Below, piece by piece: positions 9,581 to 18,719 of a stretch of DNA of 64,000 bases (its first letter is position 1; the number at the start of each line of letters is the position of its first letter). Below the pieces are notes generated by a model that saw nothing but the letters and a program-made list of their open reading frames with translations, was not told where the DNA came from and did not search any database. A program made the translations under genes and the position numbers. The DNA is from Bradyrhizobium sp. NFR13 (GTDB lineage Bacteria; Pseudomonadota; Alphaproteobacteria; Rhizobiales; Xanthobacteraceae). The stretch spans positions 930,001-994,000 of the forward strand of contig NZ_FOTP01000001.1 of the NCBI RefSeq assembly GCF_900114605.1, given 5' to 3'.

Positions 9581-11557
9581 ATGGGCGTGCAGCAATCTTT
9601 CGGGGGTCATCGGCCGCGTGTCTGGCGCCAGCCAGCTGCCACGCTACACCCGCCTCCCATACCGATCGGCAGGACGTCCTCCTTCCCCAGGCCGAACCCT
9701 GGCGGCGGACTGGACCGCGACAAAGACCCGGCCAGCGAGCTCGACTGCCTGCGTGGCATACTCCCGGTTCCGCTTCTGCACGCCGCGGAACGACGGAGCC
9801 GCGAACTCAATCTGGGCGCCGATCAAATCTTGATCCGATGGGGCGTCATCAGCGAGGAAAAGTATGTCGCGCATCTAGCCCGTCACCTCGGCATCGGCTT
9901 CGACGATCTCTCGACTGCCGGGCGCGCTCACTGCCCCCTGGCGGATGTCGACCTTCCGGGGATCGCAGAGTCCGACATCCTGCCGCTCAGGGATGATGAC
10001 GCGCTCAACTGGGTCGTCGCGCCGCGCGCCTTCGCGGCACGGCGGCTGACTCGTTTCTCCACCACACATCCATCACTGATCGCGCGCATTCGGCTGACCA
10101 CGCGGCGTCACCTACATCAATATCTGACCGAGCAAACCGGTTGCGCGCTTTCAGATATCGCCGCCGAAGGCCTGCTGCAGAAACAACCTGCCATGTCGGC
10201 CAAGTCGGCCGTCGGTTGGCGCCAAGGATTACGGCCGGCGATTCTGCTGCTGGTATGCGCGGTTCTCGCGCTTCTGTATCCGACGCTGGCGATGGATCTG
10301 ATCGGCGGCCTGGCGGCGATCTGGTTTCTCGCCTTTTCGCTTCTCAGGCTGACTTGCGTGCTGGTTCCGCCGCAGCCGGAGCAACGGTTTCCGCCGCTGC
10401 GCGACGATCAACTGCCGATCTACTCAGTGGTCGTCGCGCTCTATCGCGAGGAAACGTCCGTTCCGGGTCTGTTGCGATCCCTGCAAAGGCTCGACTATCC
10501 CTCCGAAAAACTCGACATCATTCTGGTGCTCGAGCCCGACGATCTGCGGACCCGCGCCGCCGTTGCCAGAGCCCAGCCGGGGCCACAGGTTCAGGTCCTG
10601 ATCGCACAGGCGACGGGCCCGAAAACCAAGCCGAAGGCGCTGAATGTTGCACTTCCCTTCGTGCGCGGCAGCTTTCTGACCGTGTTCGATGCCGAAGACG
10701 ATCCCGACCCCGGCCAATTGCGCGCCGCGCTCGGCATGTTTCGCCAGCACAACGACGACGTCGCCTGCGTTCAGGCTGGGCTGCATTTCGACAATCTGAC
10801 GCACAGCCTGCTGTCGCGCATGGCGGCCGTCGAATATGCCGGGCTGTTCGCGGTCTTCCTGCCCGGGCTGGTCGCATTGGGCATGCCACTGCCGCTTGGC
10901 GGCACCTCGAACCATTTCCGCACCGACACCTTGCGCGGCATCGGCGGCTGGGATGCCTATAACGTCACGGAAGATGCCGACCTCGGGATCCGCCTGGCGC
11001 GGCTGGGCTATCGCTCGGTGACCATTCCATCGGTCACGCTTGAGGAAGCACCGATCGCGTTCGGCGCGTGGCTGCGACAACGCTCACGCTGGATGAAAGG
11101 CTGGATGCAGACCTGGGCCGTGCATATGCGCGACCCCCGCCGATTGTGGGACGAAGCTGGCGCGCGTGGATTCCTCGCACTCAACATCATCTTCGGCGGC
11201 AATATCCTGACGTCGCTGGCCTTTACGGTGCTGGTCGTCAAACTGATCGCCTGCCTGCTGCTTGCCGATAGCACCCTGCTGTTTAGCGACCGGTTGTCGT
11301 CACTGCACGTGCTGGCCATTGCCTGCGGCTTCATCGCGACCTGCGTCCTGGGCCTTACCGGCCTGATGCGCCGCGGCCGTCTGCGCGACGGCTGGATCGT
11401 GGCCCTGACGCCGATTTATTGGGGATGTCTCTCGATCGCGACCTGGCGCGCGCTGTGGCAATTCTGGACCCGGCGCCATCACTGGGAAAAGACCGAGCAC
11501 GGTCTCGTGCATCGGACCGGCACGATGGCGGCGAACCGCAGGCGACCTCAGAGATAG
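9581..11557 (+). CDS. Family 2 glycosyltransferase with N-terminal T2SS-E/MshEN-like domain
   Basis: A 658-aa membrane glycosyltransferase. Residues about 76-190 resemble the N-terminal domain of type II secretion ATPases (LGADQILIRWGVISEEKYVAHLARHLGI, like the LGxxLxxxGxIxxxxLxxAL pattern of MshEN domains). Two membrane helices (about 218-260) precede the GT-A domain (280-500), which has YSVVVALYREE, DAEDDPD (370-376), NVTEDADLGIRL (TED 463-465) and the QRSRW acceptor motif (500-504). Further membrane helices follow from about 528. The four GT motifs match processive or polymer-type synthases. Its end overlaps the convergent SCO gene by 10 bp. Confidence 0.87.
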   Translation: MGVQQSFGGHRPRVWRQPAATLHPPPIPIGRTSSFPRPNPGGGLDRDKDPASELDCLRGILPVPLLHAAERRSRELNLGADQILIRWGVISEEKYVAHLARHLGIGFDDLSTAGRAHCPLADVDLPGIAESDILPLRDDDALNWVVAPRAFAARRLTRFSTTHPSLIARIRLTTRRHLHQYLTEQTGCALSDIAAEGLLQKQPAMSAKSAVGWRQGLRPAILLLVCAVLALLYPTLAMDLIGGLAAIWFLAFSLLRLTCVLVPPQPEQRFPPLRDDQLPIYSVVVALYREETSVPGLLRSLQRLDYPSEKLDIILVLEPDDLRTRAAVARAQPGPQVQVLIAQATGPKTKPKALNVALPFVRGSFLTVFDAEDDPDPGQLRAALGMFRQHNDDVACVQAGLHFDNLTHSLLSRMAAVEYAGLFAVFLPGLVALGMPLPLGGTSNHFRTDTLRGIGGWDAYNVTEDADLGIRLARLGYRSVTIPSVTLEEAPIAFGAWLRQRSRWMKGWMQTWAVHMRDPRRLWDEAGARGFLALNIIFGGNILTSLAFTVLVVKLIACLLLADSTLLFSDRLSSLHVLAIACGFIATCVLGLTGLMRRGRLRDGWIVALTPIYWGCLSIATWRALWQFWTRRHHWEKTEHGLVHRTGTMAANRRRPQR

Positions 11558-12141
11558 CGCTTGAGATCCGTGGCCGCTTCTTCCGGCTTGCGCTTGAGGT
11601 TGAACGGCGCGACGAAATTACCGTCGCGGTCCATCAGATAGATCAGCGCGGTGTGATCCATCGTATAGTCACCGTCCTTGGTCGGCACCTTCTTGGCATA
11701 GACGCGGTAGCCGGAAATCACCTTCGCCACGGCATCAGGCGTGCCGGTCAAACCCTTCAGATGCGGATCGAAGCTCGACAGATATTCCTTCATGATCGGT
11801 GCCGTATCGCGCTCGGGATCGACCGAGACGAAATAGGTATTGATACGATCGGCGTCCTTGCCCATCGCGCGCAGCACTTCCGACATTTCGAACAGCGAGG
11901 TCGGGCAGATGTCCGGGCAATGGGTGAAGCCGAAGAAGACCAGCGTCGGCTTGCCCTTCAGGCTCTGCTCGGTGACGGTCTGGCCGGACTGATCGGTGAG
12001 CTGGAACGGACCGCCGATCGAGGCCGGTGCGGCGACATTGCGAAAACCACCCGTCAGCCACAACACGACCAGCAATCCCGCCGCGAGACTGCCGGCAAAG
12101 GCAGCAATGATCACCAGCGGCCGGGTGGTTCGATCAGTCAT
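11548..12141 (-). CDS. SCO1/SenC family copper chaperone
   Basis: A 197-aa protein with an N-terminal membrane anchor (residues 10-30) and a periplasmic thioredoxin-like domain. The copper-binding CxxxC is in THCPDICPTS (C75, C79) and the third ligand is H163 (MDHTALIY). The family delivers copper to the CuA site of cytochrome c oxidase. It is followed upstream by a small membrane protein in the same direction, which may share its transcript. Confidence 0.94.
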   Translation of the reverse strand: MTDRTTRPLVIIAAFAGSLAAGLLVVLWLTGGFRNVAAPASIGGPFQLTDQSGQTVTEQSLKGKPTLVFFGFTHCPDICPTSLFEMSEVLRAMGKDADRINTYFVSVDPERDTAPIMKEYLSSFDPHLKGLTGTPDAVAKVISGYRVYAKKVPTKDGDYTMDHTALIYLMDRDGNFVAPFNLKRKPEEAATDLKRYL

Positions 12142-12173
12142 GGAATGTCCCCTGAATTACCCTTGGCAGCCGA

Positions 12174-12368
12174 TCACATGCAGGCGGCGATGCCAGTCTT
12201 GATCATCTCGAAAAATACGGCCGTGCCGTAATGTGCCCACAGCCCGATGGCGCCCACCACAAGGAGCACCACGAATGCCGCGGCCGATGCAACAATGACC
12301 GACGCAAGCCGTGACGGCCGCTCGGACGCGGGCATCGTGCTCTCGGGCGTCGATAAAGGCTGCACCAT
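12174..12368 (-). CDS. Small single-span membrane protein
   Basis: Sixty-four residues with one strong hydrophobic helix (RLASVIVASAAAFVVLLVVGAIGLW) and a conserved-looking tail HYGTAVFFEMIKTGIAACM. I recall very similar small proteins next to SCO genes in Bradyrhizobium-type genomes. The start could be ATG 12368 or ATG 12335 (MPASERPSRLAS). It lies 32 bp upstream of the SCO gene, so co-transcription is likely. A link to oxidase assembly is a guess from context. Confidence 0.6.
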   Translation of the reverse strand: MVQPLSTPESTMPASERPSRLASVIVASAAAFVVLLVVGAIGLWAHYGTAVFFEMIKTGIAACM

Positions 12369-12523
12369 CAGACGATCTCAGAACGGCCAAGGCCCGAGAT
12401 CATTCAGGAGCCCGCCATCCTGGTTCCAGATAGGCTGAGATGACGGCGTGGGCAAGCGTTCCCGGCGCCGCAGGGCATCACGTCATGCTGATGGAATAAA
12501 GCTCAGATCGGCCTTTAGCTTTT

Positions 12524-12580
12524 TGTTCTGACGCGTTTTCTTGACGCGAACCGGCATCCACTTCGCTCGAAAACGCTCTA
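12524..12580. repeat. Dispersed palindromic element abutting a stop codon
   Basis: A 57-bp element with GACGCGTTTTC and GAAAACGCTC ends around ACGCGAACCGGCATCCACTTCG. I recall this as a very common intergenic element in Bradyrhizobium and Rhodopseudomonas genomes. Here its edge supplies the TAG stop codon (12578-12580) of the neighbouring minus-strand gene. Confidence 0.6.
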
Positions 12581-13036
12581 GCGCGCGCTGGAGGCGTGGG
12601 CATCCATGTAACAGGGCTTGTACATGCCCATCAGCTGGCGGCCGCGCAGGAAGATCATCTGCGTCTTCAGCCCGCCGCGTTTGGAGATCCAGCGCCGGAT
12701 CTGCGTCGGATACATCGAATACAGCATCTGGGTGGCTTCCGGATTGGTCACCGCGCGACCATTGGCACCCATGTCCCAGGCCGCATGAAAGCCGAGATTG
12801 GCATTGGAGGTGACGCAGATCCGGTCACGCGGAACCGCGCCAAGCACGATCGTGCAGGCCGAGGCGCACAGGCCATCGATGATCACGGTTTCGCCGGAAG
12901 TGCGCAATCCCTGATATCTGTCGACATAGGTTCCGATCCGTCCGCCACGATCATCCGCGATCCGAACCACCGCGTGACTTGCCCCGACGCCCGCGAACAG
13001 CAAGACCGCCGCCAGCAAACCCGTAACGAACTTCAT
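12578..13036 (-). CDS. Secreted protein with ClpP/crotonase-like CASACT motif
   Basis: A 152-aa protein with a signal peptide (MKFVTGLLAAVLLFAGVGASHA). The mature part begins VVRIADDRGGRIGTYVDRYQ and has GLCASACTIVLGAVPRDRICV, a Cys-Ser-Ala-Cys pattern seen in periplasmic proteins distantly related to ClpP/crotonase-fold serine peptidases, then NLGFHAAW. Ser within CASAC and the following His could be catalytic, but this is not established. ATG 13036 begins the signal peptide; the frame continues upstream without protein-like sequence. The stop lies inside a dispersed repeat. Confidence 0.75.
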   Translation of the reverse strand: MKFVTGLLAAVLLFAGVGASHAVVRIADDRGGRIGTYVDRYQGLRTSGETVIIDGLCASACTIVLGAVPRDRICVTSNANLGFHAAWDMGANGRAVTNPEATQMLYSMYPTQIRRWISKRGGLKTQMIFLRGRQLMGMYKPCYMDAHASSAR

Positions 13037-13292
13037 GTCCAGCCCCAAAACCTGTCGATCCCGAATCTGAGCGCCCTGGTGATGCAGGGCATGATCAGCG
13101 TGTTGCCAGATCGTGGCTTTGTCCAGACGAGCATGACGCTTCCAATGCGATTCAAATCGAGTGTTGCGCGCGGGATGCACCTCGTTCCGTCGCGGTATCA
13201 ATCTGAAACAGCGCCGCCCTTCGCGCGCAATTTCCGTTGACCAAAGTTCCCGCGCCGACTTCAATCTCCATTAACAAAATGGGGGAAACAGT

Positions 13293-14951
13293 ATGGCCGT
13301 TGATGCGGATGTCATCGTCGTCGGCGGCGGACTCGCGGGCCTTGTCGCGGCTACGGAAATTGCCGACGCCGGCAAGCGCGTTGTCGTGGTCGATCAGGAA
13401 GGCGAGCAGAATCTCGGCGGCCAGGCGTTCTGGTCGTTCGGCGGTTTGTTCTTCGTCGACTCTCCGGAACAGCGGCGCCTTGGCATCAAAGACTCTTATG
13501 ACCTGGCGATGCAGGACTGGCAGGGTACGGCCGGTTTCGATCGTGATGAGGACCTCTGGCCACGGCGCTGGGCCGAAGCCTATGTCGCTTTCACCGCCGG
13601 CGAGAAACGCGACTGGCTGCGCGCCATGGGCCATCGCGTGTTTCCCGTGGTCGGCTGGGCCGAGCGCGGCGGCTATGACGCGATGGGCCACGGCAATTCG
13701 GTTCCGCGCTTTCATGTCACCTGGGGCACTGGCCCCGGCATCGTCGAGCCGTTCGAGCGGCGTGCGCGCGAGGCACACAAGAAAGGCCTGCTGAGCTTCA
13801 GGTTCCGCCATCGCGTCGATGCGCTCAGCGTCACCAACGGAACTGTCGACGGCGTGAGCGGCGCGATTCTCGAACCATCCAACACCGAGCGCGGCGAAAG
13901 CAGCTCGCGCAACGTGATCGGCGACTTCTCGCTGCGTGCGCAAGCCGTGATCGTCGCCTCCGGCGGCATCGGCGGCAATCATGATCTGGTGCGGCAGAAC
14001 TGGCCGAAGCGCCTCGGCGAACCGCCGAAGCGGATGATCTCCGGCGTGCCCGCCCATGTCGACGGTCGCATGATGGGCATCACGGAAGCCGCCGGTGCGC
14101 GGCTGATCAATGGCGATCGCATGTGGCACTATGTCGAGGGTATCGAGAACTGGAATCCGATCTGGCCGAAGCACGGCATCCGCATTCTGCCCGGCCCGTC
14201 GTCGATGTGGTTCGACGCCACCGGCAAGCGGCTGCCAGCGCCGCTGTTTCCGGGCTCCGATACGCTCGGCCAACTGCAATATATCCAGTCCACCGGCTAT
14301 GATTATTCATGGTTCGTGCTGACGCAGGCGATCATCAAGAAAGAGTTTGCGCTCTCGGGCTCCGAGCAGAACCCGGACCTCACCGGCAAGAGCTGGCTGA
14401 TGACCGCGCGCCGCGCCACCAACAAGGGCGCGCCAGCGCCTGTCGAAGCCTTCAAGGATCACGGCATTGACTTCGTGGTGCGCGACAATCTCGACGATCT
14501 CGTCAGCGCCATGAATGCGCTGACCGGCGACAATCTGCTGAAGCTCGACGAGATCCGGACGCAGATCGAGGCGCGTGACCGCACCATGGCCAATCCCTAC
14601 GTCAAGGATGCGCAGGTGATGAACATCCACAATGCGCGCAAATATATCGGCGACCGCCTGATCCGGACCGCAAAGCCGCATCGCATTCTCGATCCCGCAC
14701 AGGGCCCGCTGATCGCCGTGCGGCTGAACATCCTGACGCGCAAGACGCTGGGCGGCTTCGAGACCGATCTGGACGCGCGCGTGTTCGGCAGCAACGGCCA
14801 GATCATGCCCGGCCTCTACGCGGTCGGCGAAGCCGCCGGCTTCGGCGGCGGCGGCATGCACGGCTATCGCTCGCTGGAAGGCACGTTTCTCGGCGGCTGT
14901 TTGTTTACGGGAAGAACGGCGGGCCGCGCGGCTGCGAAGGCGGTGGGGTGA
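13293..14951 (+). CDS. FAD-binding dehydrogenase (KsdD/fumarate-reductase flavoprotein superfamily)
   Basis: A 552-aa flavoprotein. The dinucleotide-binding motif VIVVGGGLAGLVAATEIADAGKRVVVVDQE spans residues 8-37, and the C-terminal FAD-closing segment GLYAVGEAAGFGGGGMHGYRSLEGTFLGGCLFTGRTAGR is near residue 510. It belongs to the family annotated 'FAD-binding dehydrogenase', related to 3-ketosteroid-delta-1-dehydrogenase; the substrate is unknown. A GGGGGA ribosome site precedes ATG 13293. It is monocistronic, converging on corA. Confidence 0.9.
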   Translation: MAVDADVIVVGGGLAGLVAATEIADAGKRVVVVDQEGEQNLGGQAFWSFGGLFFVDSPEQRRLGIKDSYDLAMQDWQGTAGFDRDEDLWPRRWAEAYVAFTAGEKRDWLRAMGHRVFPVVGWAERGGYDAMGHGNSVPRFHVTWGTGPGIVEPFERRAREAHKKGLLSFRFRHRVDALSVTNGTVDGVSGAILEPSNTERGESSSRNVIGDFSLRAQAVIVASGGIGGNHDLVRQNWPKRLGEPPKRMISGVPAHVDGRMMGITEAAGARLINGDRMWHYVEGIENWNPIWPKHGIRILPGPSSMWFDATGKRLPAPLFPGSDTLGQLQYIQSTGYDYSWFVLTQAIIKKEFALSGSEQNPDLTGKSWLMTARRATNKGAPAPVEAFKDHGIDFVVRDNLDDLVSAMNALTGDNLLKLDEIRTQIEARDRTMANPYVKDAQVMNIHNARKYIGDRLIRTAKPHRILDPAQGPLIAVRLNILTRKTLGGFETDLDARVFGSNGQIMPGLYAVGEAAGFGGGGMHGYRSLEGTFLGGCLFTGRTAGRAAAKAVG

Positions 14952-14963
14952 TCGTCTCGTCGA

Positions 14964-15971
14964 TCACAGCCATCCATTGCGCTTGAAGCGGGTATACAGG
15001 TAACCGCAGATCGCGGCGATGCCGCCCAGCACGACGTAATAGCCGTAAGCCCATTTCAGCTCCGGCATGTGCTCGAAATTCATGCCGTAGATTCCGGCAA
15101 TCGCCGTCGGCACCGCCAGGATCGCCGCCCAGGCCGCAAGCCGGCGGGTAATCTCGGTTTGCTGCGACTGCCCTGACATCAAGCTGGCTTCAAAGGCAAA
15201 GGCCAGCACTTCGCGCAGCGAGTCGATATCTTCTTCCGCGCGTTTGACGTGATCCAGCACATCGCGGAACAGAGGTTTCATGTCATCGTCGATGAACAGA
15301 ATATCGATATGTTCGAGTCGGTGACAGACATCGACCAGCGGCCCGACCGCGCGACGCAGCCGCAGCAGCTCGCGGCGCAGCTTGTAGAGCCGCTCGAATT
15401 CGGCCCGCGTCAGCATGCGGTGCAGGACGCCATCCTCGAGTTCATCGATCTCGGACAGGATGGATTCGATGACAGGGCGATAGTTGTCGACGATAAAATC
15501 GAGAATTGCGTAGAGGATGTAGTCTTCGCCGTGCGTCAGGTTGGTCGGGCAAGCCTCGCACCGCTCGCGGACAGACGCATAGGACGTCGAGGCGCCATGG
15601 CGCACGGACACGACGTAGCCTTTACCCAAGAAGATATGCGTCTCGCCGAAAGCAACAGTCTGATCGACCAGTTGCGCCGTTCGCGCGACGATGAAGAGCG
15701 CTTCGCCATATTGCTCGACCTTGGGGTGCTGATGCGATTTCAGCGCGTCCTCGATGGCGAGCGGATGCAGATCGAATTGCGCGCGCAGTTTCTCGAGCAG
15801 TTCAAGGGACGGTTCAAACAGTCCGATCCAGACGACATGGCCCGGCTTCTGCGCCCAGACGCCCGCCTCCTCGACGGGGATATCCGCAACACGGCGGCCA
15901 TTGGCATAGACGCTGGAGGCGACAACGCCAGGCACATTGCCGGCGGTTGCAGCGGAGAGGGGAAACGTCAT
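14964..15971 (-). CDS. corA: CorA-type magnesium/cobalt transporter
   Basis: A 335-aa divalent cation channel. A large cytoplasmic N-terminal domain is followed by two C-terminal membrane helices, and the first helix ends in the diagnostic YGMNFEHMPEL (GMN motif, near residue 302). The protein ends in basic residues (YTRFKRNGWL), as in CorA. It is expected to be a homopentamer in the inner membrane taking up Mg2+ and possibly Co2+ or Ni2+. It is convergent with the FAD dehydrogenase. Confidence 0.95.
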   Translation of the reverse strand: MTFPLSAATAGNVPGVVASSVYANGRRVADIPVEEAGVWAQKPGHVVWIGLFEPSLELLEKLRAQFDLHPLAIEDALKSHQHPKVEQYGEALFIVARTAQLVDQTVAFGETHIFLGKGYVVSVRHGASTSYASVRERCEACPTNLTHGEDYILYAILDFIVDNYRPVIESILSEIDELEDGVLHRMLTRAEFERLYKLRRELLRLRRAVGPLVDVCHRLEHIDILFIDDDMKPLFRDVLDHVKRAEEDIDSLREVLAFAFEASLMSGQSQQTEITRRLAAWAAILAVPTAIAGIYGMNFEHMPELKWAYGYYVVLGGIAAICGYLYTRFKRNGWL

Positions 15972-16081
15972 GCAAGAACCTTGTGTTGTGCGAGCAGCAA
16001 CGGGCGCCTTTGAAGAACGGCGGAAATGCCAAACCGTTCAATCGCCATGCGGCACCGATCATCTGGAATGAATGAGGGGGC

Positions 16082-16155
16082 TGGAGCGGACGGAGGGAAT
16101 CGAACCCTCGTATGCAGCTTGGGAAGCTGCCGTTCTACCATTGAACTACGCCCGC
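16082..16155 (-). tRNA. tRNA-Gly (CCC)
   Basis: Read on the minus strand from 16155: acceptor GCGGGCG pairs with CGTCCGC (16086-16092, one G-T pair), followed by discriminator T and an encoded CCA (16082-16084). The anticodon stem GCAGC/GCTGC closes the seven-base loop TTCCCAA, giving anticodon CCC. The T arm is GAGGGTTCGATTCCCTC. Length and all arms are normal. Confidence 0.95.
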
Positions 16156-16320
16156 ATCGTCGCGCCATCTGATCTAGCCGAGACCAGCCGATCCGCCAAG
16201 CGGATTGATGGCAGCCGGTTACAGTTCCTTGCGCCGCACACCCGGCCGCGCCCTCCGAAAGGTTACCGCTCAAAGATTCCAGATGACGGTTTCAATTCGC
16301 CTGCTAACATCGCCTTCGGG

Positions 16321-16899
16321 ATGGCTGGGCACGGATACACAACCTTCGACACGTCGGTGGGCCGATGCGGTATCGCATGGGGCGATGCCGGTATTGTTGG
16401 CGTGCAGTTGCCGGAAGCGCGCGAGATCGAGACCCGGCGCCGCCTGCTGCAGCAATTTCCCGATGCGCGCGAATTCCGGCCGCCGGCCGATGTCGACTAC
16501 GCCATCGAGGGCATCGTTGCGCTGCTGCGTGGCCAAGCCGTCGACCTCGGCGATATCCCCGTCGACATGCATGGCCTGCCGCTGTTCAATTGCCGCGTCT
16601 ATGAGGCCATTCGGATGATCCCGCGCGGCGAGACCCGCACCCATGCGGAGATCGCGGCCAAGCTCGGCGCCAGCGGCGCGGTCTATTCGGTCGGCCAGGC
16701 CGTCGCGCGCAATCCGTTTGCGATCCTCGTGCCATGCCACCGCGCACTGGCCGTTGCGGGCCAGACCAGCGGCTTTGCCGGCAATGGCGGCATCATCACC
16801 AAGTCGCGGCTGCTCTCGATCGAGGGCGCGCTGGCCGGCCGGACGACCACCCTGTTCGATGCCCTGCTGTCGGTTGCCCCACCGCGCCCGCAGGGCTAA
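16321..16899 (+). CDS. ogt: Methylated-DNA--protein-cysteine methyltransferase (Ogt-like)
   Basis: A 192-aa suicide DNA repair protein that removes O6-alkyl groups from guanine. The acceptor cysteine lies in LVPCHRAL (C139), preceded by the helix-turn-helix YEAIRMIPRGETRTHAEIAAKLG and by AVARNPF. ATG 16321 gives a normal-length protein; the open frame upstream runs antisense through the tRNA. The AraC-family regulator begins 9 bp after its stop, which suggests an alkylation-linked unit, though no Ada-type domain is fused. Confidence 0.92.
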   Translation: MAGHGYTTFDTSVGRCGIAWGDAGIVGVQLPEAREIETRRRLLQQFPDAREFRPPADVDYAIEGIVALLRGQAVDLGDIPVDMHGLPLFNCRVYEAIRMIPRGETRTHAEIAAKLGASGAVYSVGQAVARNPFAILVPCHRALAVAGQTSGFAGNGGIITKSRLLSIEGALAGRTTTLFDALLSVAPPRPQG

Positions 16900-16908
16900 A
16901 TTCAGCCT

Positions 16909-17751
16909 ATGCAGGCAACAACTCTGTTCCAGAGCAACGCGATCACCGTCACGGACTATCGCTGTACGGCGGGTCCGGACGACCAGCCATTTTCCGAACA
17001 GCACGCCGGCCATTCGCTCTCCTATGTTCGCAAGGGCAGCTTCGGCTGTCGCTGCCGCGGGCAGTCGCACGAATTGATCGCCGGCGCGCTGCTGATCGGA
17101 CACCCCGGCGACGAATATACCTGCCATCACGAGCATCATGGCTCTGGCGACGAGTGCCTTTCATTCTCCTTCGCGCCTGAGCTGATCGACACCGTCGGCG
17201 ACGCCACGGACATCTGGCAGCAGGGCGCCATCGCGCCACGCGCCGAACTGATGGTGCTTGGCGAGCTCGCGCAGGCAAGTGCCGGCGCCCATAGCGATCT
17301 CGGGCTCGATGAGATCGGTTATGCGTTTGCCGCGCGTTTTGTCGACGTCGTCTCGGGTGAGCCGCGCAGGCATGTGACCGGCAATGCACGGGATCGCCGG
17401 CGCGCGGTCGAGGCCGCACTGTGGATCGACGCCCATGCCAGCGAGGAGATCGATCTCGATGCGGCCGCCCGTCAGGCCGGACTGAGTCCGTTTCATTTCC
17501 TGCGCCTGTTCAGGAACGTGCTCGGCGTGACACCGCACCAGTATCTGGTGCGCGCGCGGCTGCGGCGGGCTGCAAACTTGCTGGTCGAGAAAGACCGCGC
17601 CATCACCGACATCGCCTTCGATGTCGGCTTCGGCGATCTCTCGAATTTCGTGCGCAGCTTCCATCGCGCTGCCGGCGTCTCGCCCGGCGCATTTCGACAG
17701 GCTTCCCGCGGCGACCGCAAGATTTTCCAAGAACGGCTGGCCGTGCGCTGA
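16909..17751 (+). CDS. AraC family transcriptional regulator, Cys/His-rich sensor domain
   Basis: A 280-aa regulator. Residues 1-150 form a cupin-like sensor rich in Cys and His (C47, C49, C72, H73, H74, H76, H77, C83). Residues about 165-265 hold two helix-turn-helix motifs ([23 protein letters not shown] and [28 protein letters not shown]). The Cys/His cluster could bind metal or sense redox state or electrophiles, but this is inference. It lies between ogt and an SRPBCC gene in a same-strand row, and probably controls that row. Confidence 0.9.
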   Translation: MQATTLFQSNAITVTDYRCTAGPDDQPFSEQHAGHSLSYVRKGSFGCRCRGQSHELIAGALLIGHPGDEYTCHHEHHGSGDECLSFSFAPELIDTVGDATDIWQQGAIAPRAELMVLGELAQASAGAHSDLGLDEIGYAFAARFVDVVSGEPRRHVTGNARDRRRAVEAALWIDAHASEEIDLDAAARQAGLSPFHFLRLFRNVLGVTPHQYLVRARLRRAANLLVEKDRAITDIAFDVGFGDLSNFVRSFHRAAGVSPGAFRQASRGDRKIFQERLAVR

Positions 17752-17786
17752 GTAACTTGCCGTCCTGATCAACCGGGAGGCACAGC

Positions 17787-18188
17787 ATGGCATCGATTCA
17801 CAAAGAGATTTTCCTCGGCGCACCGGCCGGCGATGTCTGGTCCGCACTGGCCGACTTCGGCGCGCTGCACACAAGGCTGGTGCCGGGCTTCGTCACCGAC
17901 ACAAAGCTGGACGGCGACGCGCGTATCGTGACGTTCGCCAATGGGTCCGTCGCACGCGAAAGACTGGTCACCTGCGACCACGACCGGCAGCGCCTCGTCT
18001 ATGCCATCGTCAGCGAACGTATCAGTCAGCACAGCGCGTCAGCGCAGGTGTTTGCCGATGGCGATGCGCGCTGCCGGTTTGTCTGGACGGCCGACGTGCT
18101 GCCGAACGAGATCGCGCCCTATATGAGCAGCCAGATGGATCTGGGCCTCGCAGCGATGCAGAAGCAATTCGGGAAAGTGGCGGCATGA
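17787..18188 (+). CDS. SRPBCC (START/Bet v1-fold) family protein
   Basis: A 133-aa protein with the pattern IFLGAPAGDVWSALADFGALHTRLVPGFVTDTKLDGDARIVTF, typical of polyketide-cyclase/SRPBCC ligand-binding proteins. GGGAGG lies before ATG 17787. Its stop overlaps the next start (ATGA at 18185), so the two are coupled. The ligand is unknown; the family binds hydrophobic small molecules. Confidence 0.87.
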   Translation: MASIHKEIFLGAPAGDVWSALADFGALHTRLVPGFVTDTKLDGDARIVTFANGSVARERLVTCDHDRQRLVYAIVSERISQHSASAQVFADGDARCRFVWTADVLPNEIAPYMSSQMDLGLAAMQKQFGKVAA

Positions 18189-18712
18189 CAGCCTCTTTCC
18201 TCGATGCGCTCAAAGCCGATGGCCCTGCCCCGGATCGCATCGGCCAGATGGATCTCTATGGCTGGCTGATCGGCGCCTGGGATCTCGATGTGGTCAGGTA
18301 TATGCCGGACGGCGAAGAGCGCCGGCGCAAGGGCGAATGGCATTTCGGCTGGGTGCTGGAGGGTCGCGCCATCCAGGACGTCTGGATCGTGCCGCCGCGC
18401 GGCCAGTTGCGCGATGGCGACGCCGCAGCGAATGCCTACTCGTATGGAAGCACGCTGCGGATCTACGATCCGCGCATCGTTGCGTGGCAGATCCAGTGGA
18501 CCGATCCGGTGATGCAGAATTTTCTCACCATGACCGGCCGCAAACAGGGCAACGACATCGTCCAGCTCGGCCGCGACAATGACGGACGCCCGATCCGCTG
18601 GAGCTTCTCGCAGATCACGCCGCGCTCGTTCCTGTGGCGCGGCGAAACCTCGCATGACGACGGCGCGACGTGGCGGCGCGATGTGGAATTTACTGCGACG
18701 CGCGTTGGCTAG
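18185..18712 (+). CDS. Conserved hypothetical protein, lipocalin/DUF1579-like
   Basis: A 175-aa soluble protein coupled to the SRPBCC gene by a four-base overlap. The motifs IGAWDLDVVRYMPDGEERRRKGEWHFGWVLEGRAIQDVW and WRGETSHDDGATWRRDVEF resemble the strand pattern of DUF1579-like beta-barrel proteins (a body of beta strands with G-x-W at the start). I do not recognise a specific function. Both products may handle the same small molecule. It ends 7 bp before the convergent MATE gene stop. Confidence 0.75.
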   Translation: MTASFLDALKADGPAPDRIGQMDLYGWLIGAWDLDVVRYMPDGEERRRKGEWHFGWVLEGRAIQDVWIVPPRGQLRDGDAAANAYSYGSTLRIYDPRIVAWQIQWTDPVMQNFLTMTGRKQGNDIVQLGRDNDGRPIRWSFSQITPRSFLWRGETSHDDGATWRRDVEFTATRVG

Positions 18713-18719
18713 AAACTGC

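Noticed and set aside
16072-16320. An upstream extension of the ogt frame
   Set aside because: It would run antisense through tRNA-Gly. ATG 16321 gives a normal-length protein.
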